The translations under genes and the position numbers were made by a program. The notes under the pieces were generated by a model. That model was not told where the DNA came from. It worked only from the letters and a program-made list of their open reading frames with translations, and did not search any database. Positions 17,204 to 25,697 of a stretch of DNA of 64,000 nt are shown here, piece by piece. Positions within the stretch are counted from its first letter, which is position 1; each line of letters begins with the position of its first letter. Origin of the DNA: Streptomyces sp. NBC_00224 (GTDB lineage Bacteria > Actinomycetota > Actinomycetes > Streptomycetales > Streptomycetaceae); NCBI RefSeq assembly GCF_041435195.1, contig NZ_CP108106.1, forward strand, positions 6,957,001-7,021,000, read 5' to 3'.

Positions 17204-17250
17204 CTTCGCCGGGCGGCCCTGCCTGTGGGGGGAAGGGCCGCCCGGCGAAG
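17204..17250 (+). terminator. Strong hairpin after the S8 peptidase gene
   Basis: Two perfect 17-base arms (CTTCGCCGGGCGGCCCT and its complement) flank a 13-base loop, starting 9 bases after the stop codon. There is no U-tract, as is usual for Streptomyces terminators. Confidence 0.8.
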
Positions 17251-17351
17251 GCACGTCTGCTCGTGTCCGCGTACGGGGTGCGGATTTGTGTGCTGACCAC
17301 TTTTACCCGTTCCACCGTTTTCGTACGGCTCTCGCGGTGGACAATAAGGGC

Positions 17352-18962
17352 ATGAGTCAGCAGGGGGAGAGGCGCACCTCGGACGACGACTGGTGGACTC
17401 GCCTGTACGACGAGCCCGCCCCGGACAACTCACCCGCAGCCGCGGGCGACACCCTCGACGACCGCTTCAAGTCCGTTGCGGAGGCGGTGAGTCCGCCCGT
17501 GCCGGACCCCCGGTCCGGGCCGCTGCCGCCGCAGTACGCACCGCGCGTGCCGGAGCAGTCGGCGCAGCAGGACCGAATCGATCCTGCGGACCCGGCCGAG
17601 CCCGTCGACGCACGGGCCGAGCCCATGGACGTACGGGGTGATCCCATGGACGTGCCGCTCGAACCCGAGGACCTGCCGGGTGCGCCGCGGCCGCCCGCCC
17701 CCGGGGGGATCCTGCCCCGGGCCCCCTGGCGGCCGCTCGGCGCCGCGGCGCCGCCCGGCTCCGGCCGCACGTCCGGGTGGTGGGAGCCCGCCGACTCCCT
17801 TCCGCCGTTGGCCCCGCCGCCGCCCGGGTACGAACCGGCCGTTCTCGCGCCCCCACCGCAGCCGCCAGCGGCCGTGCCGCCGGAACCCCGGCCCGCCCAG
17901 CCGCCACCGGCCCCACCCGACCCACCCGCCCCCGTCACCGCCCCGCCCCGAGCGGCCCCCGAACCGCCGCCGCCCCCCTCGCCCCGGCCGTATGTCGGCC
18001 ATGTGGGGGACCGGCCGCCCACCTATGACGCCGAGCCCACCGCGCTGGCGAACGCGCTCCCCGACGGCCTGGACGAACTCGTCGCGGACACGGTCCTCGA
18101 CGGCGCCCGGTACGGGGCGTACGTGCTGCGCGCCGCCTCCGTACGCGGCGACTCGGCCCGCTACCGGGGCGAGCCCCGACGCGACGCCCTGCTCACCGCC
18201 CGGTTCGGGAACGGCGAGGACGCGCTGGTCCTGGTGGCCGTCGCCAGCGGTATGCGGGCCTTCGAGGGCGCGCACCTCGCCGCCGCCGACGCCTGCCGCT
18301 GGATCGGCGGCGCCATCGGGCGCAGCCACGCCCGGCTCGCCGACGACATCAGGGCCGGGCGCCGGGGCGACCTCAAGTCCGGGCTGCACCGGCTCACCGA
18401 CCGCAGCTACGGCAGGCTGCGCGCCCGCGCCGCCGAGCTCGGCGCGGAGCCCGAGGAGTACACGGCGGGCCTGCGCTGCCTGCTGCTCTCCGCCGACCCC
18501 GGCTGCCGTACCCGGGTCTTCTTCGGGGTCGGTCCCGGCGGCCTGTTCCGGCTGCGCGCGGGCGTCTGGCAGGACATCGAGCCCGCCCCGCCCGAGCCGG
18601 GCGAGGTCAGCGGCGAGCCCGTCGTCGGGTTCGGCTCGCCGCCCTCCGAGACCCCGGAGGGCGACCGGCTCACCATGGACCTGCAGACCGTGGAGCCCGC
18701 CCGTCCCTACATCGACCCGCCGCCCCCGCCGGCCGAACCGTTCCGCTTCCGTGCCTCGGTCGCCCGACCGGGCGACACCCTGCTGCTGTGCAGCGGCGGG
18801 CTCGCCGAGCCGCTGCGGGGCGAGCCCGCGCTCGCGAAGGAGCTGGCCGAGCGGTGGGCCGGGGGCGAGCCGCCGGGGCTCGCCGCGTTCCTCGCGGACG
18901 TCCAACTGAGAGTGAAGGGGTACGCCGACGACCGTACGGCGGTCGCCGTCTGGGAGGCGTGA
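17352..18962 (+). CDS. PP2C-like protein, probable pseudophosphatase
   Basis: A 536-residue protein. The first ~220 residues are acidic then extremely Pro/Ala-rich and disordered. The C-terminal ~300 residues follow the PP2C fold order ('GARYGAYVLRAASVRGD', 'ALVLVAVASGM', 'LLLCSGGLAEPL', 'DDRTAVAVWE'). Two metal-binding Asp of active PP2Cs are lost: the 'DGMGGH' element reads 'SGMRAFEG' and the 'SDG' element reads 'SGG'. It therefore probably binds partners rather than dephosphorylating Ser/Thr. The start is the ATG at 17352. Such proteins occur in Streptomyces but their role is not known to me. Confidence 0.78.
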   Translation: MSQQGERRTSDDDWWTRLYDEPAPDNSPAAAGDTLDDRFKSVAEAVSPPVPDPRSGPLPPQYAPRVPEQSAQQDRIDPADPAEPVDARAEPMDVRGDPMDVPLEPEDLPGAPRPPAPGGILPRAPWRPLGAAAPPGSGRTSGWWEPADSLPPLAPPPPGYEPAVLAPPPQPPAAVPPEPRPAQPPPAPPDPPAPVTAPPRAAPEPPPPPSPRPYVGHVGDRPPTYDAEPTALANALPDGLDELVADTVLDGARYGAYVLRAASVRGDSARYRGEPRRDALLTARFGNGEDALVLVAVASGMRAFEGAHLAAADACRWIGGAIGRSHARLADDIRAGRRGDLKSGLHRLTDRSYGRLRARAAELGAEPEEYTAGLRCLLLSADPGCRTRVFFGVGPGGLFRLRAGVWQDIEPAPPEPGEVSGEPVVGFGSPPSETPEGDRLTMDLQTVEPARPYIDPPPPPAEPFRFRASVARPGDTLLLCSGGLAEPLRGEPALAKELAERWAGGEPPGLAAFLADVQLRVKGYADDRTAVAVWEA

Positions 18963-18990
18963 CGCGGCGGCCCGTGGATGAATGGGAGCC

Positions 18991-20733
18991 ATGGCCAGAC
19001 AGAACGTGGCAGAGCAGTTCGTGGACATCCTCGCCCGCGCCGGGGTGCGGCGGATGTACGGCGTCGTCGGCGACAGCCTCAACCCCGTCGTCGACGCCAT
19101 CCGCCGCAACCGTGCCATCGACTGGATCCAGGTCCGCCACGAGGAGGTCGCCGCCTTCGCGGCCGGCGCCGAGGCCCAGCTCACCGGCACCCTCGCGGCG
19201 TGCGCCGGATCCTGCGGCCCGGGCAACCTCCATCTGATCAACGGCCTCTACGACGCCCACCGCTCGATGGCCCCTGTCCTCGCCCTCGCCTCCCACATCC
19301 CCTCGTCCGAGATCGGCCTGGGCTACTTCCAGGAGACCCACCCCGACCAGCTCTTCCGCGAGTGCTCGCACTACTGCGAGCTCATCTCCAGCCCGAAGCA
19401 GATGCCCCGGCTGCTCCAGACGGCCATCCAGCACGCGATCGGCCGGGGCGGCGTCAGCGTGGTCGCGCTCCCCGGCGACGTGGCCTCCGAGCCCGCCCCC
19501 GACAAGGCCGTCGAGCACGCGCTGGTCACCGCGCTGCCGTCGGTGCGCCCCGGCGACGCGGAGATCGAGAAGCTCGCCCGGCTGGTGGACGAGGCCAAAC
19601 GGGTCACCCTGTTCTGCGGCAGCGGCACCGCGGGCGCCCACGCCGAGGTGATGGAGTTCGCCGAGCGCGTCAAGGCCCCGGTCGGGCACGCGCTGCGCGG
19701 CAAGGAGTGGATCCAGTACGACAACCCGTACGACGTCGGCATGAGCGGGCTGCTCGGCTACGGCGCCGCCTACGAGGCGACCCACGAGTGCGACCTGCTG
19801 ATCCTCATCGGCACGGACTTCCCGTACAACGCGTTCCTGCCGGACGACGTCAAGATCGTGCAGATCGACGTGCGCCCCGAGCACCTCGGGCGGCGCTCCC
19901 AGCTCGATCTGGCCGTGTGGGGCGACGCCAAGGAGACACTGCGCTGTCTGACCCCGCGGGTGAAGGCCAAGACCGACCGCCGCTTCCTCGACAAGATGCT
20001 GAAGAAGCACGCCGACGCGCTGGAGGGCGTCGTCAAGGCGTACACCCGCAAGGTGGAGAAGCACGTGCCGATCCACCCCGAGTACGTGGCCTCCGTACTC
20101 GACGAACTCGCCGACGACGACGCGGTGTTCACCGTCGACACCGGCATGTGCAACGTCTGGGCCGCCCGCTACATCTCGCCCAACGGCAGGCGCCGGATCA
20201 TCGGCTCGTTCAGCCACGGCTCGATGGCGAACGCCCTTCCGCAGGCGATCGGCGCCCAGTTCACCGACCGGCGCCGCCAGGTGATCTCGATGTCCGGCGA
20301 CGGCGGGTTCACCATGCTGATGGGCGACTTCCTGACCCTGGTCCAGTACGACCTGCCGGTGAAGATCGTCCTCTTCAACAACTCCTCGCTCGGCATGGTG
20401 GAGCTGGAGATGCTGGTGGCCGGGCTGCCGTCGTACGGGACGAGCAACCACAACCCGGACTTCGCGGCGATCGCCCGCGCGGCCGGTGCGTACGGCGTGC
20501 GCGTCGAGAAGCCCAAGCAGCTCGCGGGCGCCCTCAAGGACGCCTTCAAGCACAAGGGGCCCGCCCTGGTCGACGTGGTCACCGACCCCAACGCGCTCTC
20601 CATCCCGCCGAGGATCAGCGCCGAGATGGTGACCGGGTTCGCGCTCTCCGCGAGCAAGATCGTGCTGGACGGCGGGGTCGGCCGGATGCTCCAGATGGCC
20701 CGTTCCAACCTGCGCAACGTGCCTCGCCCGTAA
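18991..20733 (+). CDS. poxB: Thiamine-diphosphate enzyme, pyruvate dehydrogenase (quinone)/oxidase type
   Basis: A 580-residue ThDP enzyme in the PoxB group: an N-terminal PYR domain with catalytic Glu51 in 'RHEEVAAFAA', a central FAD-binding-type domain, and a C-terminal PP domain with 'SGDGGFTMLMGDFLTL' and the closing 'FNNSSLG' of the ThDP motif. It would convert pyruvate to acetate + CO2 with electrons to FAD and quinone at the membrane. The ATG at 18991 has GGGAG upstream; a second ATG 9 bases earlier is possible. It is separated from the PP2C-like gene by 28 bases. A related 2-oxoacid decarboxylase activity cannot be excluded. Confidence 0.88.
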   Translation: MARQNVAEQFVDILARAGVRRMYGVVGDSLNPVVDAIRRNRAIDWIQVRHEEVAAFAAGAEAQLTGTLAACAGSCGPGNLHLINGLYDAHRSMAPVLALASHIPSSEIGLGYFQETHPDQLFRECSHYCELISSPKQMPRLLQTAIQHAIGRGGVSVVALPGDVASEPAPDKAVEHALVTALPSVRPGDAEIEKLARLVDEAKRVTLFCGSGTAGAHAEVMEFAERVKAPVGHALRGKEWIQYDNPYDVGMSGLLGYGAAYEATHECDLLILIGTDFPYNAFLPDDVKIVQIDVRPEHLGRRSQLDLAVWGDAKETLRCLTPRVKAKTDRRFLDKMLKKHADALEGVVKAYTRKVEKHVPIHPEYVASVLDELADDDAVFTVDTGMCNVWAARYISPNGRRRIIGSFSHGSMANALPQAIGAQFTDRRRQVISMSGDGGFTMLMGDFLTLVQYDLPVKIVLFNNSSLGMVELEMLVAGLPSYGTSNHNPDFAAIARAAGAYGVRVEKPKQLAGALKDAFKHKGPALVDVVTDPNALSIPPRISAEMVTGFALSASKIVLDGGVGRMLQMARSNLRNVPRP

Positions 20734-21094
20734 GGCCGTTCAGGGAGCCGTAAGGCAGATGTCCACCCCGTCGTCTGGCGATGGGGTGATCCTCCGTGGT
20801 CAGTGCGTCTCCCGGCCGGGTGGCCGCAAGGCGGGCGCAACCGCAGGCGCGTCCGGCTGGGCACGCGAGAATCCCGGGCCGGTGGCCCTCTCCACCCTGT
20901 GACTCACCTGTGGGTAAGGGGCGCTGCCATGGAGTGCCCTCCTCGCCCGCGATCACCCCGCAGCCGGTGCCGCGAGCCGTGGAACCGCTCCCGCCGTGAA
21001 TTCCGTCGGTCGTTGCGGAATCACCATGCGTGACGGGGGGTCGCTGGGGCATGCATCCCGTGAGGGTGTTCGAGACGGAAAGGGACGTGACGAC
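20734..21094. other. Intergenic region with a doubtful 34-residue ORF
   Basis: About 360 bases between the PoxB-like gene and the ATP-binding protein. The only coding hint is an ATG at 20929 with AAGGGG upstream that opens a 34-residue Arg/Pro-rich ORF ending at 21033; its composition is unlike a typical protein and I do not call it a gene. No clear terminator or promoter was identified. Confidence 0.4.
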
Positions 21095-21568
21095 GTGCGG
21101 GTGGGGGCTATGACTGAGCGTCAGGGAGGGGGCGGGCCGGAAACGACCGGGGCGTTCCGCGGGACGGGTGCGCGTGCGGTGCTCCATGGGCAGCTGCGGC
21201 GCAGGGTGGGGCGGTCCGACCTCACGGCGGTGCCGGAAGTGCGGCGCGCGCTGCGGGAGTTGCTGGGGCACTGGAAGCACACGGGGCCGGTCGACGTGGC
21301 CGAACTGCTCACCTGCGAGCTGGTGACCAACGCGCTCATACACACGGACCAGGGGGCGGTGGTGACGGCCACGCTCGCTCCGGCCGGACTCCGTGTCGAG
21401 GTGCACGACTTCACCCCGATGCTGCCCGGACCGTACGTACCGTCCGCCGACGACGGTACGCACGGCCGGGGGCTCCTGCTGGTGCAGGCGCTCGCGGACG
21501 CCTGGGGCATGCGCGCGCACGAGGCGGGCAAGGTCGTCTGGTTCGAGCTCGGCAGCGGGACGGCGTAG
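21095..21568 (+). CDS. RsbW-like histidine-kinase-type ATP-binding protein
   Basis: A ~157-residue GHKL ATPase of the anti-sigma factor/serine kinase group: 'ELLTCELVTNALIHT' carries the N-box Asn and 'HGRGLLLVQALADAWG' the G-box. Streptomyces encode dozens; they bind and sometimes phosphorylate STAS proteins or sigma factors. No partner is adjacent, though three STAS proteins lie 33-39 kb downstream. The start is uncertain: GTG 21095 (AAAGGGA upstream) or ATG 21110; the frame remains open further upstream. Confidence 0.85.
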   Translation: MRVGAMTERQGGGGPETTGAFRGTGARAVLHGQLRRRVGRSDLTAVPEVRRALRELLGHWKHTGPVDVAELLTCELVTNALIHTDQGAVVTATLAPAGLRVEVHDFTPMLPGPYVPSADDGTHGRGLLLVQALADAWGMRAHEAGKVVWFELGSGTA

Positions 21569-21589
21569 CGCCTCTGACGCCGTCCGCAC

Positions 21590-22654
21590 TCAGCCGAACT
21601 GCTGCTCCAGATCCTTGAGTTTGCGCTCCAGGTGGTCCAGGCGCGGAAGCGTCTGGGTGTCGTCCTCGGCCGTGAGGTCGACGGTCCTGGACGCCGTCAG
21701 GGACTCAGCGTCCGTGACGGCCTGAAGGGAGGGCCGGTTGCGAAGAGGCAGCTGTCCCGGCTCTGCTATGGCGGGCTCCGCGACAGCCTTCGGCTGCCCG
21801 GAGCCCGCACTCGTCGCCATCGACTGGACGTCGATCTGGCGGCCGCCGGGCCGCACCCGGCCCAGGTTCCGGCCCTGCCGGCTGAGCGCCTTCAGATGCG
21901 CCCGCTCCAGCTTCTCCTGCTCGCGCCGACGCAGCCGGTTCTGCTCCTTGGCACGCCGGTCCTCGCGCACCTCCTCGACCGCCTCGTCCAGCGTCCGCAC
22001 CCCCTCCAGGAGCATCAGCGACCAGGCGCCGAACGTCTCCCGGGGGGCCCGCAGCCACCGTACGATCCGGATCTGCGGCAGCGGACGGGGCACCAGGCCC
22101 TGTTCGCGGAGCGCCGCCACGCGGGTCTGCTTCAGCGCGCGGTCGAAGAGCACCGCCGCCGAGAGCGACATCCCGGCGAAGAACTGCGGGGCGCCTGCGT
22201 GGGCCATGCCGCGCGGCGCGTGCACCCAGTTGAACCAGGCGGCCGCGCCCGCGAACGTCCACACGAGTAGGCGCGAGCCGAGCGCCGCGTCGCCGTGGCT
22301 GGCCTCGCGCACGGCGAGCACCGAGCAGAACATGGCGGCGCCGTCGAGGCCGAACGGGACGAGGTACTCCCAGCCGTCCGTGAGGCCGAGGTTCTGCCGG
22401 CCGAAGCCGACCAGACCGTGGAAGGAGAGCGCGGCGGCGACGGCCGCGCAGCAGAACAGCAGCCCGTAGGAGGCGGTGCCGTAGATGGCTTCCTTCCGGC
22501 GGCGGCGTTCCTCGCTGCGTTCCCAGGTGTCCTCGCCGGACGCGCTGTCACCGGAGCGCTTCCCGCGCGTCAGGACGACCAACGCCACGACGACCCCCAC
22601 GATCATCACGCCGCCCGGAAGCAGCCAGTCCAGAGATATGTCGGTCAGTCGCAT
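21590..22654 (-). CDS. DUF2637 domain membrane protein
   Basis: A 354-residue protein. One N-terminal transmembrane helix is followed by a charged segment and then three to four more helices (residues ~60-175, 'YGLLFCCAAVAAALSFHGLV' and 'FGLDGAAMFCSVLAVREASH'), the DUF2637 domain. The C-terminal half is highly charged, probably coiled coil (residues ~220-265) with a Leu/Lys-rich tail. DUF2637 is found in chromosomal proteins and in SpdB-like spread proteins of actinomycete plasmids; no other mobile-element gene is nearby, so I take this as a chromosomal member. Function unknown. Confidence 0.85.
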   Translation of the reverse strand: MRLTDISLDWLLPGGVMIVGVVVALVVLTRGKRSGDSASGEDTWERSEERRRRKEAIYGTASYGLLFCCAAVAAALSFHGLVGFGRQNLGLTDGWEYLVPFGLDGAAMFCSVLAVREASHGDAALGSRLLVWTFAGAAAWFNWVHAPRGMAHAGAPQFFAGMSLSAAVLFDRALKQTRVAALREQGLVPRPLPQIRIVRWLRAPRETFGAWSLMLLEGVRTLDEAVEEVREDRRAKEQNRLRRREQEKLERAHLKALSRQGRNLGRVRPGGRQIDVQSMATSAGSGQPKAVAEPAIAEPGQLPLRNRPSLQAVTDAESLTASRTVDLTAEDDTQTLPRLDHLERKLKDLEQQFG

Positions 22655-22847
22655 GCGGTGTCCCTTGAATCACGTAAGGCGTTCCGGGCGCCATAGTGCT
22701 CCTGCCGCACGGGGCCGCAGGGGTTTTCGGGGCAAGAGGCCGCCATTGGCGGCCAGTGGCATACGGATAGGTGCGATCTGCTCGAACTGGCGTGGTGCTG
22801 AACCGAGTTGGGTTCGAATCCGGCTCACCCGGACGAGTGGCGTGGAT

Positions 22848-23684
22848 TCAGGACGCGGCACTCAGCTTGGCCACCCGGTCGGCGTCGCAGGTACGCGGAC
22901 AGGTGACACAGGTGTCCTCGGGGCGCAGGGTGTAGAAGAGGCAGCAGCTGGCGCGGTCGCGGGTCGGCAGCGGCTCGCCCGCCGGACCGCTCAGCTCACG
23001 GAAGCCGGCGGCGCCGACGTACGGCTTGGTCGAGCCCGGCAGCAGCAGCTCCAGCTCGCCCATCGCCCGCCGCTCCTCGCCGAGCAGCGCCGCCACGTAC
23101 CAGAGCCCCTCGACGACCTCGTCGGTCGCCATGCCCCACAGCGCCCGCCTGCCGCGCCGCATCCGGGGGCCGAAGCCGTCCAGCACCGGGCCCAGGTGCT
23201 CGGCGACGGCCGCGCGGACCTCGGCGCGCAGCGCCTCCTCGTCCGGGACGACCCGTGCGCCGGGCAGCGCGGCCGCGGGGTCCCCGGGCAGGCAGGCGAA
23301 CTCCCGCACGCGCACGGTCAGCCGTCCCAGCGTGCGCTGGAAGGACACGTCCTCGACGGGTACGCGCGGCACCCGGCGGTGCAGAAACCACGGCACCGTG
23401 ATGAGCAGACAGGCGGGCCAGGCGTAGCGGTGGAAGCCGAAGGAGGCGATGACGTCGGGGCGGGCCCGCTGTCCGTAGTCGCGCAGGACCTGCTCGTCGT
23501 CCCAGCCGAGGAAGGCGTCCAGGGCGTCGCCGCCGGTGGCGAGCTGGTCCGCGCCGACCCAGCCGGGGGAGCCCGGGGCCTGCTCGCCGTGCGCGAGCTC
23601 GTGGACCCGGACGCCGGGGTAGACATCGGCGAGGCGCGCGTAGGACGCGGCCAAGGGGCTCGGGAGCAGCGTGGACACAGCCAT
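22848..23684 (-). CDS. FhuF-like [2Fe-2S] ferric siderophore reductase
   Basis: A 278-residue protein whose C-terminus carries the FhuF-type cluster motif C-C-x10-C-x2-C ('CCLFYTLRPEDTCVTC'). Family members reduce Fe(III)-siderophores in the cytoplasm to release iron. A near-ideal iron box lies 29 bases upstream, so expression should be repressed by a DmdR/IdeR-type regulator when iron is sufficient. The ATG at 23684 is the first codon. No siderophore transport gene is adjacent. Confidence 0.87.
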   Translation of the reverse strand: MAVSTLLPSPLAASYARLADVYPGVRVHELAHGEQAPGSPGWVGADQLATGGDALDAFLGWDDEQVLRDYGQRARPDVIASFGFHRYAWPACLLITVPWFLHRRVPRVPVEDVSFQRTLGRLTVRVREFACLPGDPAAALPGARVVPDEEALRAEVRAAVAEHLGPVLDGFGPRMRRGRRALWGMATDEVVEGLWYVAALLGEERRAMGELELLLPGSTKPYVGAAGFRELSGPAGEPLPTRDRASCCLFYTLRPEDTCVTCPRTCDADRVAKLSAAS

Positions 23685-23713
23685 CCAGGGACCACCGAAT
23701 CACGATCGTTTGC

Positions 23714-23728
23714 AGGTAAGGCTTACCT
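23714..23728. promoter_or_regulatory. Iron box (DmdR/IdeR operator)
   Basis: AGGTAAG-G-CTTACCT is a perfect 7-bp palindrome around one central base and resembles the core of the actinobacterial IdeR/DmdR consensus (TTAGGTTAGGCTAACCTAA). It lies between the divergent FhuF-like and GntR genes, 30 bases from the FhuF-like start. Confidence 0.8.
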
Positions 23729-23809
23729 TAGCGGATGCGCGCGATGTTTGAACTGTCGCTTTGTCCGCCTATGGTGCTGGGGGAATACCGAGCGGTAGGA
23801 GGGCCTGGG

Positions 23810-24601
23810 GTGGAACAGGGCAGAGCGCGCGAGACGGCGGTGCCGCCGTTCGGGTCTCCCCGTGTGCCCGCACAGGCCCGGGTGGAGGGTGACCCCTTTG
23901 CGGTCGTACGGGACCGGGCCCCGGAGGCCGCGCGAGGTGAGCACACCCACAGTGAGCCGCCCGCGCCCCAGGTCCGGCAGGTCCGCCGCTATTCCGTACG
24001 TGGCCAGATCCTGGAGGCGCTGCGGGCCGCGCTGGTCGACGGCGAGCTGGTGCCGGGCGAGGTGTACTCCGCGCCGGTGCTGGGCGAGCGGTTCGGCGTC
24101 TCGGCCACCCCGGTGCGCGAGGCGATGCAGCGCCTGGCCTCCGAGGGCGCCGTCGAGGTCGTCCCGAACCGGGGCTTCCGGGTCACCGAGCACGGTCCGC
24201 GCGAGCTGGCCGAGCTGGCCGAGGTGCGCGCCCTGATCGAGGTGCCGGTGATGCTGCGGCTCGCCCGGTCCGTGCCCGCCGCCCGCTGGGCCGAGCTGCG
24301 TCCGCTCGCCGAGGCGACCACCCAGGCGGCGGCGGTCGGCGACCGGGCGGGCTACGCCGAGTCGGACCGCGCCTTCCACCGCGCGGTCCTCGCGCTCGCC
24401 GGGAACCGGCAGCTGCTCCAGGTGGCCGAGGACCTCCACCGGCGCTCGCAGTGGCCACTGACGGCCGCGCCGGTCGCCCGTCAGGGCGAGCTGGTCGCGG
24501 ACGCGGCGGAACACCTGGCGCTGCTGGACGCGCTGATCGCACAGGACTTGACGGTGGTCCAGACCCTGGTGCGGGAGCACTTCACGGGGTCTGCGCTGTA
24601 G
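23810..24601 (+). CDS. GntR/FadR-subfamily transcriptional regulator
   Basis: A 263-residue regulator. A ~65-residue Pro-rich extension precedes the GntR winged helix ('VYSAPVLGERFGVSATPVRE' then 'AMQRLASEGAVEVVPNRGF'), and an FCD effector domain follows ('ELAEVRALIEVPVMLRLAR', 'DRAFHRAVLALAGN', 'EHLALLDAL'). The GTG at 23810 is chosen for its AGGAGGG site; an in-frame ATG at 23771 would add 13 residues. The target is unknown; it shares an intergenic region with the FhuF-like gene. Confidence 0.9.
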   Translation: MEQGRARETAVPPFGSPRVPAQARVEGDPFAVVRDRAPEAARGEHTHSEPPAPQVRQVRRYSVRGQILEALRAALVDGELVPGEVYSAPVLGERFGVSATPVREAMQRLASEGAVEVVPNRGFRVTEHGPRELAELAEVRALIEVPVMLRLARSVPAARWAELRPLAEATTQAAAVGDRAGYAESDRAFHRAVLALAGNRQLLQVAEDLHRRSQWPLTAAPVARQGELVADAAEHLALLDALIAQDLTVVQTLVREHFTGSAL

Positions 24602-24643
24602 CGCTGCGCGGCATCCTGGGGCGGCCCGAAGGGGCGCACTTTT

Positions 24644-24702
24644 AGGGGCGCGGGGAACTGCGCGACCAGCCCCCACCGGCCCGCGGACAAACACGCGCCC
24701 CT
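24644..24702. repeat. Streptomyces-type interspersed intergenic repeat
   Basis: A 59-base element with terminal inverted AGGGGCGC/GCGCCCCT and an inner 'GGGGAACTGCGCGACCAGCCCCCAC' style core. From general knowledge this string recurs between genes across Streptomyces genomes. A partial relative (TGCGCGACCAGCCC) occurs at about 34560-34575 in this window. It may also act as a bidirectional terminator between the convergent GntR and TPR genes. Confidence 0.6.
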
Positions 24703-24724
24703 CAGGTTGCCGCCGGTGTCGGCG

Positions 24725-25522
24725 TCAGGTGGCCGCCGGGGACGGCGTCAGGCTCGCCAGCCACGTCGGCACCCCGCCCAGCAGCCGGACCAGCCGCGCA
24801 GCCTCCGTGCGCAGACGGGCCGCCTCCGGCTCCGGTTCGGCGTCGGCCAGGGCCGCGAGTGCCGGGGCCGTGCCGACCAGGTAGCCCAGCTCCTCGCGGA
24901 TCCGCAGCGACTCCGCGAAGCCGTGCCGCGCCTCCGCCAACTCCCCGTCGCGCAGGGCGAGTCCGGCCAGATGGCGCCAGGTGAAGGAGAGCAGCAGCGT
25001 GTCGCCGTGCGCGGTGGCGCCCGCGTGGGCGCGGCGGTAGGCGGCTCGGGCCGCCTGGGGCGCGTCCGCCACGTTCTCGGCGAGCAGGCCCCGCCGGAAG
25101 TCGAGCAGCGCGCGGCCCCGCGCGGCCGGGGCGATCAGCGCGGCCGCCCGGCCCAGCGCCGACCGGGCCTCGTCGGCGCGGTCGCGCACCCCGAGCAGCG
25201 TGGAGGCGTACGCGAGCTGGCCGCGCTCGCACGCGGCCGCGCCGCGCTCCTCGTCGTCCCCGGCCACCGCCTCGGCGCCGCGCAGCGCCTCCTCGGCCTC
25301 GGCCCAGCCGTCGCCGGTGTACAGACAGCGCTCGGTGAGCAGCGCGGCCCGCTGGAGCGCCGCGGCGGGCTCGGCGCCGTGCGGTTCGAGCAGGGCGGCC
25401 GCGTCCGTCCAGCAGCCGCGTGAGCGCAGCCGCCATACCGCGGTCTGGAGCGGATGGAGCGGATGGAGTGGATCCCCGTTCTCTGCAGTCGTTCCGGAAT
25501 CAGACATGGCGGAGTACGCCAC
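24725..25522 (-). CDS. TPR-like helical repeat protein
   Basis: A 265-residue, Ala/Leu-rich all-helical protein with TPR-like spacing ('LTERCLYTGDGWAEAEEALRG', 'GLALRDGELAEARHGFAESL'). No enzymatic motif or membrane segment. The GTG at 25522 is preferred because GGGGAGGG lies about 6 bases upstream; the internal ATG at 25507 lacks a site. A 9-base tandem near 25450-25472 encodes His-Pro-Leu repeats close to the N-terminus. Probably a scaffold or regulator; function unknown. Confidence 0.68.
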   Translation of the reverse strand: MAYSAMSDSGTTAENGDPLHPLHPLQTAVWRLRSRGCWTDAAALLEPHGAEPAAALQRAALLTERCLYTGDGWAEAEEALRGAEAVAGDDEERGAAACERGQLAYASTLLGVRDRADEARSALGRAAALIAPAARGRALLDFRRGLLAENVADAPQAARAAYRRAHAGATAHGDTLLLSFTWRHLAGLALRDGELAEARHGFAESLRIREELGYLVGTAPALAALADAEPEPEAARLRTEAARLVRLLGGVPTWLASLTPSPAAT

Positions 25523-25697
25523 GTTGCCCTCCCCGAGCGCGCCATTGAGCCGTTGAGTCCGAGCTGTTGAGTCGTGGGCGAATCTCAGCACGGATTGGCA
25601 CGCCGGGCCAAGGGCCACGCGTGAATTCCTTCACAAACGGCGAATTGCGGCGCGTCGAGGGGGCGTTCCGGCCTGGTCGCGCCGTCCGCGCGCCCCC

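Noticed and set aside
20929..21033. 34-residue Arg/Pro-rich ORF
   Set aside because: It has a passable ribosome binding site but composition typical of non-coding GC-rich DNA and no recognisable motif.
21590..22654. Integrated plasmid or ICE (because of DUF2637)
   Set aside because: No integrase, Tra/FtsK, replication gene or att-flanking tRNA is nearby; DUF2637 is also found in ordinary chromosomal proteins.
22795..22835. tRNA-like T-arm ('GGGTTCGAATCC')
   Set aside because: The T-stem has mismatches, no matching acceptor stem or anticodon arm was found within 80 bases upstream, so it is not a tRNA gene.
25450..25472. Microsatellite-like GGATGGAGC repeats as a separate element
   Set aside because: They lie inside the TPR-like gene and encode His-Pro-Leu repeats; not a separate feature.
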